Origin: Candidatus Melainabacteria bacterium
GTDB lineage: Bacteria; Cyanobacteriota; Vampirovibrionia; Obscuribacterales; Obscuribacteraceae
Assembly: GCA_012965515.1 (NCBI GenBank)
Contig: DTSE01000397.1
Location: forward strand, 15,932 to 56,074
DNA length: 40,143 nt
Reading direction: 5' to 3'
How positions within the stretch are numbered: the stretch's first letter is position 1; each line of letters starts with the position of its first letter. The notes below the pieces were generated by a model. That model did no database searches. It was given only the letters and a program-made list of their open reading frames with translations, and was not told the origin of the DNA. Position numbers and translations under genes: made by a program. Positions 7,848-16,356 of the stretch are shown here, piece after piece.

Positions 7848-9465
7848 TGAGCATCTCTCCAGCTGATCTGCGATAGCCAATTGCGTCCCGTTGTTTTCCT
7901 TGCAGGTCTCGGAGTTTTGCCATTGAGAGATATGTTTTGGCGATTTCCGGATGCCCTGCCGGCAGCAGTTCCTCGCGTACGTCTAGGCTCTCCATCAGAA
8001 GGCTTTCAGCGTTGGAAAGTTGACCCATTCCCATTTTGACATCGGCTAGCTGTGCGCGTAGTTTTGCCTTCGCCAGGCGGTGTGATGGCTTGTTCGAACC
8101 CTCAACTATCTTCAAACCTTCTTCTATTGTTCTTTCCGCCATTCGAAATTCCGATTGCACGCAATAGGCACTGGCAAGATCTGCCATCGACGCGGCGAGG
8201 TATTCTTCGAATTGATGCGGAATCTCCTTTCTCAGCCTAATTGACTCTTGCAAGTCCGACTTGGCATTTTCGGGAGAGCCGATAGCAAGTTCAATTTTCC
8301 CTCTTAATGCAAGAGCCCCAGCCAAAGCTCGTTTGGTTCCTGCCTGATCAGGGGCTGCTGCGTTTCTCAAATTGTCTTGCGCCAAGCGCTTCGCTTTCTC
8401 CGCGTGTGTCAGCGCATCACCATACATGCCCATGTCGAAGAGTATGGAGCCATATGATTCATTGCAAAGTGACTCGGTATCATTGTAGTGCTTCTCGTAT
8501 CTGATCGTACTTTCCTTGATCATCCGGTTGGTTGAGTCATCAAATTTGTTGACTGCTAAATCCACTTTTGGTCTACAGGCAAGCACGTTCAGTGCTTTCT
8601 TGCTTAATTCGAGCGCTTGCGGATACTTCATTTGTTCCTGCGCTATTTCGGCTTGTAAGCCGTAGGCAACTGCCGTTTCATAAGAATGAGCACTCATCGT
8701 AGAAGCAATCTTTGTGTTCAGTTTCGCAACTTTCTCGGCTAGGTCGAAACGTCGTGCTCTAGCTAACATTCCGGCGGCAGCAGGCAAGAGCGAGATGAAA
8801 GTGACGAACAAGAATCCACCGCCAACCAGAACCACAATTGCAATTGCATTGCCGGGAATGGCACCAAAATGTATGGCGTTTATGCCGTATTTGAAACCAA
8901 AAATGGCTGCAACTAAACCAGTGAAGAGGATAATCCCTTTTACCTGTTGCATCTTTGGCTGAGCTAATCCACTGGAATTGCTCGCAGGCCGCGGACCAAT
9001 AGAACTATTAGGTTGCATGCTCTTGCTCATATCTGCAAAAGCCATGAAGGCAAGAATACCTCCGAAGGCAACAAGCGGAATCAGTACGGTGAAATTAACA
9101 CCTGTTTCTAAACACGCCACCGACGGTTCACCTGGTTTGTAATGAACCTCTACGGGCTTGTCGGCTTTGAATTTCTCTATTAGTTCTTTAGGACTTCTGA
9201 AGTTTGCGCCACCAAATATGATGCGGTCTGCTTTGAAAGTTTTTCCATCTACGACATACTGGTAATGAATGTCGGCTTCATGGTGCGACGTTCCACTTCT
9301 GGTAAACACTTCTTTGATGGTGGATGACGTCACCTTGCCTTTGACGGTTGGCCATTTCTCGCTTGAGAATCCTTGCGTACATTCATTGATTGCATAACCG
9401 CCTACCATAAAGGCTACGATGATGCGCAAAAGCTGCAAACCTAAGGAAAGACGGTCGGTGATCAT
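7813..9465 (-). CDS. DUF3592 membrane protein with C-terminal TPR domain
   Basis: 550 residues from the ATG at 9465, chosen over the in-frame GTG at 9477 because GAGG lies 6 nt before the ATG and overlaps that GTG. A membrane segment near the N-terminus is followed by a DUF3592-like domain (WPTVKGKVTSSTI... HYQYVVDGKTF... KPVEVHYKPGEPSVACLE), then a second membrane segment and two more around residues 170-230. The C-terminal half is made of TPR-like helical pairs (MGMYGDALTHAEKAKRLA, LAKAKLRAQLADVKMGMGQ, HPEIAKTYLSMAKLRDLQGK). It is the last gene of the minus-strand GNAT-TPR-DUF3592 run and overlaps the convergent kinase gene by 35 bp. A protein-interaction role is inferred; no enzymatic motif is visible. 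Confidence 0.85.
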   Translation of the reverse strand: MITDRLSLGLQLLRIIVAFMVGGYAINECTQGFSSEKWPTVKGKVTSSTIKEVFTRSGTSHHEADIHYQYVVDGKTFKADRIIFGGANFRSPKELIEKFKADKPVEVHYKPGEPSVACLETGVNFTVLIPLVAFGGILAFMAFADMSKSMQPNSSIGPRPASNSSGLAQPKMQQVKGIILFTGLVAAIFGFKYGINAIHFGAIPGNAIAIVVLVGGGFLFVTFISLLPAAAGMLARARRFDLAEKVAKLNTKIASTMSAHSYETAVAYGLQAEIAQEQMKYPQALELSKKALNVLACRPKVDLAVNKFDDSTNRMIKESTIRYEKHYNDTESLCNESYGSILFDMGMYGDALTHAEKAKRLAQDNLRNAAAPDQAGTKRALAGALALRGKIELAIGSPENAKSDLQESIRLRKEIPHQFEEYLAASMADLASAYCVQSEFRMAERTIEEGLKIVEGSNKPSHRLAKAKLRAQLADVKMGMGQLSNAESLLMESLDVREELLPAGHPEIAKTYLSMAKLRDLQGKQRDAIGYRRSAGEMLTNCFGPQYQAV

Positions 9466-9640
9466 GTCGCACCTCACTTTAGAAACTAGCGCCGAAGCGT
9501 GTGAAGAGGGGCTAAGCGGGGAGGAGCTTAGTCTTGAAACGAAACTGATAGAGCGGGCTCAGGATTTACCGATTCTACGCCCGCGCTTGACAACTTGGTA
9601 AAATCGTAACAGAGCCTTCATCTTTTAGATTTTGAAGTTT

Positions 9641-10717
9641 CTATAAATATGGAATGTATCCGCTGTCGGATGCGACCTTCTTATCTCTTGCGGCATCTTC
9701 CTCATTTCCCATTTTCTCGTATAGCTCTGCGCGAAACCAACGAGCATCCATACAATATGGATCTGCGTCGGCCGCGGTGTTCAACTCACGCGACGCCTCG
9801 TCATTTCGTCCAGCACGCACGAGTGTTAGTCCGTAGATCGCGCGAATTGACGCGTCGTGCGAACATTTGCTGACTGCTTCATGAGCGGACTGAACGGCCT
9901 TCTCGATATCACCTTTGAGCAATTGAACTTTCGCTTGTTGAACGCACCTGAGAGATTCCTCGCGCTTGTGTGCGGGAATAGCGATGTCTATATACTCCTG
10001 CGCTTTGTCTAGGTCTTTCTTCATTACACTGAGATGAGCAAGATCAAGATAAATGCAGCCTTTTGCATCGCCTAGAGATAATGCCTCTTCCATGTCTGCG
10101 ATTGCTAAATCAAGTTTGCCCAATCTGCTGTACGCGTAAGATCGGATCGCAAGAGCAAAAACGTAATCTTTTCCTGAGAGCGAGCCGATTACTTCATTGC
10201 ACAGATCCAGCGCCTCACCGTCTCGGTACATAGCGTGCAGCGTGAAGGCTTTGTGTACCTTTGCCGTAAGAAACGTTGGGCAATGCTTTATGACGTGATC
10301 AATGTCTTTCAGTGCTAAATCATATTCGTGCTGTTGAGTCCATGCGAGCGTCCGAATCAAATAAGTACCTTGGTGAGTCTGTCCTAACTCGATTGCTTTG
10401 GTGCAGTCTTCAATCGCTTCAGGTAAATTGTTCAGCCCGTTGTGAGCCAGTCCGCGGATGAAATGGTAGTAGCCCATATCGCCCTTGAGCTGAATCGCAA
10501 CGTTGATTTTCTCAAGTGCCTTTTCCCATTGCATTAGGTTGACGTGGGCCAATGCTGCGTTGGCGAGTGCATCTCGATCCTTCGGATTCTTCTCTAACAA
10601 TTTGTCGCTTACTTCGAGAAACTTCTGCCAATCTTGAGATTCAAAGGCTTGTTTGAGAGCCCTCTGCTCTGGGCTAGCGAGCTTGTTTGATGCCCACTCA
10701 AGAATGCGGTTGAACAT
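9641..10717 (-). CDS. TPR-repeat protein
   Basis: 358 residues, ATG at 10717 with AGGAG 7 nt upstream. Apart from the first 20 residues it consists of about eight TPR units with the usual small/large pattern, for example ALANAALAHVNLMQWEKALEKI, GYYHFIRGLAHNGLNNLPEAI, VFALAIRSYAYSRLGKLDLA and RWFRAELYEKMGNEEDAAR. No signal peptide, membrane segment or catalytic motif is visible, so it is probably a cytoplasmic scaffold. It lies 10 nt after the GNAT gene and 175 nt before the DUF3592-TPR gene. The shared strand and tight first spacing suggest one transcript. Partners are unknown. Confidence 0.88.
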   Translation of the reverse strand: MFNRILEWASNKLASPEQRALKQAFESQDWQKFLEVSDKLLEKNPKDRDALANAALAHVNLMQWEKALEKINVAIQLKGDMGYYHFIRGLAHNGLNNLPEAIEDCTKAIELGQTHQGTYLIRTLAWTQQHEYDLALKDIDHVIKHCPTFLTAKVHKAFTLHAMYRDGEALDLCNEVIGSLSGKDYVFALAIRSYAYSRLGKLDLAIADMEEALSLGDAKGCIYLDLAHLSVMKKDLDKAQEYIDIAIPAHKREESLRCVQQAKVQLLKGDIEKAVQSAHEAVSKCSHDASIRAIYGLTLVRAGRNDEASRELNTAADADPYCMDARWFRAELYEKMGNEEDAARDKKVASDSGYIPYL

Positions 10718-10727
10718 TTATCAGCTC

Positions 10728-11309
10728 CTAAATTTTCCGCGCCAGCAGATTGTAGTTTCTTTCCTTGAATTCGAATTCGTCAACAACGCGCATATGCAGC
10801 TTGTTTATGTGGGCGGCTAGTGAGCGTGGATTCGCATCATCAACGAAGCAGATGGCTACTTCGTAGTTTGTTCCGAACGTTTCAAAAAAGGAATTGTAGA
10901 TTGATTCGAAAATTCCTTTTCCGCGTTGTGTCTTCGAGATGCAAATCGGACCGGTCATAACCAGCTTGTATTGCGAGAGCGGTTTTCCTTCGAATATTAT
11001 TGATTCCGCCCGTTTTTCAATGAGTTTTAGCAGTTCTTTTCCCTGGTGCAATTCCAAATGGGAAGTGCAAAGATAGCCCGCCACTTTCCCTTCATCTTCA
11101 GCGACCATCACAGCCACGTCGCGGTCGAAATTCTTGAAGTCCGCTTCCGTGAATTCTCCCTGCACGAAACCATCTTTCAACTCGGCGTCAGCCACTTTTC
11201 CCAGGAGGCTTTCATTTTGGATGGCGATTATTTGCTCGATGTCGCTATCCCTCATCCGGCGGCAGTTTACAGACATATTTGCTTCGATGGCTCCATTTGT
11301 TTCCGACAT
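10728..11309 (-). CDS. GNAT-family N-acetyltransferase
   Basis: 193 residues. The GNAT pattern is visible: N-terminal beta-alpha (MRDSDIEQIIAIQNES), central strand VMVAEDEGKVAGYLC, the acetyl-CoA pyrophosphate loop QRGKGIFESIYNSF (variant of Q/RxxGxG/A), and the C-terminal strand and helix with NPRSLAAHINKLHMRVVDEF. It should transfer an acetyl group from acetyl-CoA to an amine; the substrate is not predictable. The ATG at 11309 has GGAG too close for normal use, so the ATG 11 codons later (11276) is an alternative start. First gene of the minus run that continues with two TPR proteins. It is divergent from the Spy-like/ECF operon. Confidence 0.85.
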   Translation of the reverse strand: MSETNGAIEANMSVNCRRMRDSDIEQIIAIQNESLLGKVADAELKDGFVQGEFTEADFKNFDRDVAVMVAEDEGKVAGYLCTSHLELHQGKELLKLIEKRAESIIFEGKPLSQYKLVMTGPICISKTQRGKGIFESIYNSFFETFGTNYEVAICFVDDANPRSLAAHINKLHMRVVDEFEFKERNYNLLARKI

Positions 11310-11434
11310 GCTCCAAACGCCAATTATCCCCTACCTTCAGTCAGTTCGGGCTGCCGAAGATTAAATCCCCTGCCCTGACCGAAACTTCTTTCGTACCGGC
11401 GTGTATTTGCTCTTGGAACGCGGCGGAGTCATCA

Positions 11435-11989
11435 ATGCTGGGAGGCATGGGGGAAATGAAAAACCTGGAAAGCGACCGAAACGCAAAGGGTGTTTTGGGA
11501 AAGAAAACTAGTGCAATGTTGGCTTTGGGCGCCGTCGCTCTGATTGCGGGCGCACCGTTCGTCACTCCAGCGCTTGCCGGACAGTTAAACAGCGATAGCT
11601 TAGTAGACCCAGAATGGGAAAGCGCAGTGCGCAAGCATGTTGAGAAACGCTTTTTCAATTTGATCGATGCTACGGATTCTCAAAAGACCCAACTGGATGA
11701 CGTTTTGAAACAAGCTTGCGACAGCAATCGGTCTACTCGCGAGAAGGTGAAAGAGGCGGCAGTCGACCTGTCCAACATGATGGCTGATGAGTCGGTGACG
11801 GATGAACAGATCCGCCAAAAAGTAGCTGAGATTAGAAAAATTCGGGAAAAACTGCAGGATTCTCGTCTGGATACGGCGCTTAAGGTCCGAGCCATTCTCA
11901 ACAAGGATCAGCGAAAGATAGTCTCAGACAGGGTTGTGGGATTCATTACCGGCAATCAGAGACAGCGCTTCTTGCGTTCGATGATGTAA
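11435..11989 (+). CDS. Spy/CpxP-like periplasmic protein
   Basis: 184 residues from the ATG at 11435, chosen because GGAG lies 6 nt upstream; ATGs at 11447 and 11456 are less well placed. The frame is open further upstream, but there it overlaps the GNAT start. A signal peptide ends near residue 49 (hydrophobic LALGAVALIAGAPFVTPALAG). The mature part is all-helical and charged, ending with a motif like LTxxQ (ILNKDQRKIV), as in the Spy/CpxP/ZraP group of envelope chaperones and metal-stress sensors. The ECF sigma gene begins 30 nt after its stop, so it is probably the first gene of a stress-response operon. Assignment to the Spy-like group is by motif and helix pattern only. Confidence 0.72.
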   Translation: MLGGMGEMKNLESDRNAKGVLGKKTSAMLALGAVALIAGAPFVTPALAGQLNSDSLVDPEWESAVRKHVEKRFFNLIDATDSQKTQLDDVLKQACDSNRSTREKVKEAAVDLSNMMADESVTDEQIRQKVAEIRKIREKLQDSRLDTALKVRAILNKDQRKIVSDRVVGFITGNQRQRFLRSMM

Positions 11990-12019
11990 ACCGTTGGACC
12001 TGTTGAAAGGGCGGGAAAA

Positions 12020-12697
12020 ATGCTAGAGATTTGCTCACTAAATCCAATAGCCCTAAAAACGTCAGATGATAGGCACAAAGGAGCCCTCACCCTGTTTAGC
12101 AGCTTCAAAGTGAAATCGCGAATTGATGACAGCCTTGACGACTCAAGCCTCGTCAAGGCTTGTCTCAGCGGTGATAAGCGCGCTTACGAGGTGTTGCTCC
12201 GGCGCTACCAGAAGCTCGTTTACAACGTGCTTTATCAGATGGTTCATTCGCATGAGATGGCGGCGGATCTGACGCAAGATACGTTTTTGAAAGCTTATCG
12301 GGCGCTTGGTACTTTTCGCACCGAAGGAAAGTTCAAGCCGTGGTTGTTACGCATTGCGACGAATACTTGTTTGAATGCAATACGCGACAACAAAGATCAC
12401 GATTCGCTCGATGACATTCTCGAGGAGAATCCGCAAGCAGAACCAGCATACGACGAGAAGGTGGAGGAAATAGTTGAGTGGAGACTGACTCATAAGAAAT
12501 TAGAGGACGCGCTGAAGCAACTGCCTGTGCGGCATCGTCAGGTTTTTATCCTGCGCTATCAGCATGATCTTCCGTACGAAGAAATTGCAGAAGTGTCCGG
12601 CGAACCAGTGAGTACTATCAAGTCCTTGCTGTTTCGCATTCGAGAGAAGCTGCGCAAGATGCTCTCTGAAAGCGTCGAAAGCGGTATTCTCAGTTAG
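12020..12697 (+). CDS. ECF-type RNA polymerase sigma factor (RpoE-like)
   Basis: 225 residues, ATG at 12020 with AAAGGG upstream. About 35 N-terminal residues precede region 2 (ACLSGDKRAYEVLLRRYQ, DLTQDTFLKAYRAL, FKPWLLRIATNTCLNAIRD). After an acidic linker comes region 4 (LKQLPVRHRQVFILRY, DLPYEEIAEVSGEPVSTIKS, LLFRIREKLRKML) with its helix-turn-helix. Regions 1.1 and 3 are absent, as in ECF (group 4) sigma factors. It redirects RNA polymerase to stress promoters and is probably held inactive by the anti-sigma factor encoded 9 nt (or 18 nt) downstream. The Spy-like gene just upstream suggests an envelope or metal-stress signal; this is inference from context. Confidence 0.94.
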   Translation: MLEICSLNPIALKTSDDRHKGALTLFSSFKVKSRIDDSLDDSSLVKACLSGDKRAYEVLLRRYQKLVYNVLYQMVHSHEMAADLTQDTFLKAYRALGTFRTEGKFKPWLLRIATNTCLNAIRDNKDHDSLDDILEENPQAEPAYDEKVEEIVEWRLTHKKLEDALKQLPVRHRQVFILRYQHDLPYEEIAEVSGEPVSTIKSLLFRIREKLRKMLSESVESGILS

Positions 12698-12715
12698 AGG
12701 AGAGAGGTGACTGAG

Positions 12716-13123
12716 ATGAGTAATTTGGATTGCAATAAGGCGAGGGACATACTTAGTTCTAGCCTACCTCGCGAGGCGACGGATGCCAGTGTCGACACGC
12801 ACTTGAAGGCGTGCACCAGCTGCAGTGCCTGGTCGACTCAGATGAGGGAAATTGAAACTGTTGCTGCTAGCATGCCTCAGTTTGATGTGTCAGAAGCATT
12901 GACTCAAAATATTTTGAAAGCGGTGGAGTCTGAACCTGCGCAATTGGGAAGTTCGTATTGGCAGTCAGTTGCGATTTGGGTTCTGTGTAGCGTCGCGACA
13001 GGATTTATGGCGTTTGAAACAGCCGAGAATGCTCAAGGTTTGGCAGCATGGGCAATCGGGCTTGGCATTGTTTATGGCGTTTATCTGCTCGTTGGTTCGA
13101 GTAAAGAGGTTGAGACTGCTTGA
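12716..13123 (+). CDS. Zinc-finger anti-sigma factor, membrane-bound
   Basis: 135 residues from the ATG at 12716 (GAGGTGA 5 nt upstream); a GTG at 12707 is an alternative start. The N-terminal domain has the ZAS zinc motif: Cys6, then HLKACTSC giving His29, Cys33 and Cys36. Two hydrophobic segments follow (about 81-101 and 108-127), so the sigma-binding domain is cytoplasmic. Such proteins bind and block the ECF sigma factor until a signal, often oxidation or proteolysis, releases it. The gene follows the sigma gene directly and its stop codon overlaps the TTG start of the next gene by 4 bp, which supports one operon. Confidence 0.9.
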   Translation: MSNLDCNKARDILSSSLPREATDASVDTHLKACTSCSAWSTQMREIETVAASMPQFDVSEALTQNILKAVESEPAQLGSSYWQSVAIWVLCSVATGFMAFETAENAQGLAAWAIGLGIVYGVYLLVGSSKEVETA

Positions 13124-13938
13124 AGAAGCCATCTAAGAACTTCACCCGCACGCTGTCAATCGCGCTCTTCGGTGCATTGATGGCGATGTGCATCGCCAAC
13201 TCAGCGTTCGCGCAGTATGAAGTTCAAAAACCTGTTCCACTTCTCAAGCCATATGCTGGAGAATATCCACCTCCAGAGCTTGGTGGTCGTCCCGACGCCA
13301 TCGTACCTTCAGATGTGGCCCACGTTTCAAACATTCTTGAAGAGGCTAGGCAACAAAGAGCGCAAGAACTCCACCATTTGCGCGCGCGTCCCTTGTTGTA
13401 CTGGCGTGTTTTTGCGGAGCGACCTCTTCCTCCTATTCGAGCCGCTATCTTTCTTCTTTTCTTCAACCTGTTAATTTGCTTTGTCTTCAAACGCAGAATT
13501 GCTGTTGCTTCTTCTTGCATCAGAAAGAGTTTTTGGAAGTCCTTGGGCGTTGGCATAATCGCTGTGTTTCTCATGGCTTCCATGACTCGAATTTGCCATG
13601 AGACTGAGTTGTTGGTGCCTTTGGGTGAATTCACACTTAGTGTCTTGCAGTTTCTCTGCCTTTGCGGACTTGCTGCGAGCAGTCGGACTTTGGGTCACGC
13701 CGCACTGCAAAAACTAAAGATTGCGCAGCCCGAAGATGGCGCTGAACCCACCGTTTTGCAGTATCTGATTTGGATAGTCGTCGGTACAATTCTGGTTGCG
13801 CTTGTCGTGCTCATTCCCGCAGTTCTGCTTCATAATGTCTGGTTCCCAAAACTCGGCACACGCGTTGGTATGTGGCTCAGTATGCTAGGTTTGGGCGCAT
13901 TAGTTAGAACGAAACTCGGGCGCAAAGAATTGAGTTAG
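13120..13938 (+). CDS. Polytopic membrane protein of the sigma-factor operon
   Basis: 272 residues. The start is a TTG at 13120 that overlaps the anti-sigma stop by 4 bp (TTGA), with AGAGG about 10 nt upstream. A signal peptide or anchor covers about 1-31 (ending SAFA), then a Pro-rich exposed region to about 100, then four to five membrane segments (about 107-123, 141-156, 172-188, 212-240 and 247-262). I recognise no family. Its place at the end of the Spy-like/ECF/anti-sigma operon suggests an envelope role under control of that sigma factor. Overlapping frames on both strands show no competing gene. Confidence 0.78.
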   Translation: MKKPSKNFTRTLSIALFGALMAMCIANSAFAQYEVQKPVPLLKPYAGEYPPPELGGRPDAIVPSDVAHVSNILEEARQQRAQELHHLRARPLLYWRVFAERPLPPIRAAIFLLFFNLLICFVFKRRIAVASSCIRKSFWKSLGVGIIAVFLMASMTRICHETELLVPLGEFTLSVLQFLCLCGLAASSRTLGHAALQKLKIAQPEDGAEPTVLQYLIWIVVGTILVALVVLIPAVLLHNVWFPKLGTRVGMWLSMLGLGALVRTKLGRKELS

Positions 13939-14010
13939 TACTATCCCAACCTTTCATCCCCCGAAAATTACAGACTAGTTTTACTTCTAGTTCTATCTAT
14001 ATTTCTAGTT
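13939..14010. other. Convergent spacer with repeated CTAGTT motif
   Basis: 72 bp between two converging genes. The AT-rich stretch at about 13972-14012 carries several copies of CTAGTTTT or CTAGTTCT separated by T-rich sequence. No clear hairpin followed by a T run is seen, so I do not call a terminator. Confidence 0.35.
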
Positions 14011-14727
14011 TTAGTGCTCTTCTGTGAATATCTCGTCGCAAGTGTCCAAGAATTCCCACATCAATTCTTCTGTCGCTTTCTCGCCAGCAAACGTGTTGTA
14101 GGCATTGCGGTAATCGCCGACTAATTCCGGATTGTTCTTGATGGTCTCGTCAATTTTGTCCTTGTACTTTTGCAGCGCTGCTTGACTTGGTTGATCTAAA
14201 TTCTGCATGAGTGCGTCGAACATCACTTGAGCAGCCGGATTGCCGGAATAGTTTGCGTCAGGCAAGTGATATAGAAGCTGCATAAACGAGGAGTTCTTCA
14301 GTAGTTCGGGATCGAAATTTCTCACAGCATCAAGTACAGCATTGTACTCTTGCTCTGTTTCAGGCAAGAGCTTCTCCATCGCCGGATGATTCTCGAAAGC
14401 GGTCAGAGCATCTTCAGTGATTTTTTGCTGTTCACCGATTATGTCTACCATGTCATCACGCTTTTCAGCGTAGTCTTTTGCATCAGTAATAGTGAGCGCC
14501 AGATCCTCGAGGCGCCTTTCGGGAGGCAGAGTCTCTTCTGCTGCCGGATCAAAAATCAAAGGACCATCGCCCAAGAGTTCTTTGATTTTGCCGTCGTCCT
14601 CTTTCTTAAAGTTGATACTCGCGATTTCTCTGTCCGCAAGATTTACTAGGGGACGGTCGTTGGTGACTGCATTGTCTTGGAAATTGACGGACTCGCGCGG
14701 CATGGCGACGACATCAGGTCGAGACAT
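14011..14727 (-). CDS. Acidic helical protein of unknown function
   Basis: 238 residues, ATG at 14727 with AAGGAGA upstream at good spacing. No family was recognised. The protein is acidic and predicted by eye to be mostly helical. It starts with a disordered-looking segment (MSRPDVVAMPRESVNF), has no signal peptide or membrane segment, and ends in an acidic tail (CDEIFTEEH). The middle contains Pro/Glu-rich stretches (LPETEQEYNAVLDAVRNFDPELL). The gene stands alone: convergent with the sigma-factor operon on the left, and 330 nt of apparently non-coding sequence on the right. It is probably real because of the ribosome site and the uninterrupted, non-repetitive frame. Confidence 0.7.
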   Translation of the reverse strand: MSRPDVVAMPRESVNFQDNAVTNDRPLVNLADREIASINFKKEDDGKIKELLGDGPLIFDPAAEETLPPERRLEDLALTITDAKDYAEKRDDMVDIIGEQQKITEDALTAFENHPAMEKLLPETEQEYNAVLDAVRNFDPELLKNSSFMQLLYHLPDANYSGNPAAQVMFDALMQNLDQPSQAALQKYKDKIDETIKNNPELVGDYRNAYNTFAGEKATEELMWEFLDTCDEIFTEEH

Positions 14728-15057
14728 TGGAGACTCTCCTTAGTAAGTTGTAGCGCTTTTGCGCAATACATATGGGGTGCTGGGGTGAACCCATAATGCA
14801 ACCAAGAACGTGAGATCTGCGTTAAATCCCTGAGAACCAGGCGGGGCTTAGTTGTTGGGATGTCTGAACGGCGGACGGTGTTCTTCGGCCAACGGGCTCG
14901 CGTCAATAGTGGCTCTAAGCTGTCGTGTTCCTTGAGACCTGTTTCGACGTCCACGAGCTTTTGCGGTTTCGCTTTCTCAAATGGGCAGGGTTGAGCTTAC
15001 ATCTCCAGAGATGCTAGCCCCTCGGTATGAGATTCGGTTGACGAATCTTGGGTAAAT
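14728..15057. other. Intergenic stretch without recognised gene
   Basis: 330 nt between the unknown acidic protein and tyrA. Short frames here (for example minus 14646-14954) lack ribosome sites and protein-like composition. A 7-bp hairpin, AGATTCG/CGAATCT (15030-15036 and 15042-15048), lies just after the tyrA stop but has no U run on the minus strand. It may mark the transcript end. Otherwise I see nothing. Confidence 0.5.
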
Positions 15058-16356
15058 CTATGTGCTGGACTTGGAGGTTGACCTGGCGGTCTCAAACATT
15101 TTTACTAGCTTTTCGAAATCTGCTGAATCAAGCGCGTGCGATGCCAGTTCTAGCTGTTTTACTAGATCTTGGATCGCCGTTTGCAGTTCTTCTTTGTTCT
15201 GATTGAAAAGGTCCAGCCACATCTCAGGCGGGCTTTCCATTAAGCGCGCGAGTTGTTTGAAGGCTGGACCGTGTAATTTCAATTCGTGCTCGGTCACGTT
15301 TTGATCCGCGATTGATGCGCCTAATGCGACAGCTATCAATTGGACCAGGTGGCTCGTGCGGGCAAGCACTTTGTCGTGTGATGCCGGCGTTGCTTCTACT
15401 GGCTTGAGACCGAGACCCTCAAGCCAGCGACTAAATCGCTTTACCGACATCTGCGACGACTTGGTGGTTGGTGTCAGGCAAAAGACCGCTTCGTTGGTTG
15501 CCACCGTGGATGATGCTTCAAGTCCGGACTTTTGTGAACCAAAAAGAGGATGCCCGCCAATAAAGTCTGCACCGTTGAGGTCCAGAGCTTCAGCTACAGA
15601 GCAAATTCCCTTCTTTGTGGACGTGACGTCGACGACCAGTTGGCGGCGCGAGAGTTTTGGCGCAATCGATTCAAGAATTTCGATGTTCTTTTTCGGAGGT
15701 GCGGCCAAAAGTATAAGGGAGGAACGTTCGGCAGCGTTTGCAGCTTTTGTTTCCGCGCAGTCGATAAGTCCCTCGACGAGCGCTTTTTGCAACACTTCCG
15801 GAGAGTCGACGGCAGTGATATTTGTTTTCGGAGAATGTTTGCGGATCAATCTTGCGACCGTTCCGCCGATTAGGCCAAGACCAATAATGGTTACTGTTGG
15901 GAAGTAACGTTGAGGATTGCGGGTCTGGGCGATCGCATGCTCAGACGAATCTTGGCTCGAATCTACTTCTGTTTGGTTCGATTCTTCTTTCGATTCTGAG
16001 TTTGCGTTCGCGCCCGCTTGTGCTTTTGGGCTTGTGGTCTCGCTCAATTTTTCTTGCAGACCGCGGCTGCCCGCCAGCATGGTTGTGTAGATGGCTACCA
16101 GTTGGGCGGCAATGACGGGGTCTGTGGCGACGGCGGCGACGCGGCTAAGAACTTCTTTCTCGCGCTTATCGTCGAGCACCGGCTTGTTCATGCGCTTTTT
16201 GGCTTCGCCGATTTCCTGGCAAAGCGTGAGCCGCTCGTTGATCAGACTAGCGATCAACTCATCGAGTTCATCAATTCGCGCCCTTGATTCTTCCAATTTC
16301 GTAATTGGCTTTCGCCAATCGACAATGTCGTCTTCTAATTCTAAATGCATTGACAT
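15058..16356 (-). CDS. tyrA: Chorismate mutase / prephenate dehydrogenase fusion
   Basis: 432 residues. Residues about 20-100 form an AroQ-type chorismate mutase (SRARIDELDELIASLINERLTL, IGEAKKR). A Ser/Glu/Gln-rich linker (105-150) leads to prephenate dehydrogenase: NAD-binding TIIGLGLIGGT (Gly159, 161, 164) and GADFIGGHPLFGSQKSG (His269). The enzyme converts chorismate to prephenate and then to 4-hydroxyphenylpyruvate, the tyrosine precursor. Its ATG overlaps the aroF stop codon by one base (TAATG), so the two are translationally coupled. The linker is longer than I expect for this fusion. Both genes lie behind the aromatic-rich leader at 17298-17715 and are probably co-regulated by it. Confidence 0.95.
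   Translation of the reverse strand: MSMHLELEDDIVDWRKPITKLEESRARIDELDELIASLINERLTLCQEIGEAKKRMNKPVLDDKREKEVLSRVAAVATDPVIAAQLVAIYTTMLAGSRGLQEKLSETTSPKAQAGANANSESKEESNQTEVDSSQDSSEHAIAQTRNPQRYFPTVTIIGLGLIGGTVARLIRKHSPKTNITAVDSPEVLQKALVEGLIDCAETKAANAAERSSLILLAAPPKKNIEILESIAPKLSRRQLVVDVTSTKKGICSVAEALDLNGADFIGGHPLFGSQKSGLEASSTVATNEAVFCLTPTTKSSQMSVKRFSRWLEGLGLKPVEATPASHDKVLARTSHLVQLIAVALGASIADQNVTEHELKLHGPAFKQLARLMESPPEMWLDLFNQNKEELQTAIQDLVKQLELASHALDSADFEKLVKMFETARSTSKSST

Noticed and set aside
13960..14012. Short tandem CTAGTT repeats as a CRISPR-like array
   Set aside because: Units are only 6-8 bp, irregularly spaced and without spacers of constant length.
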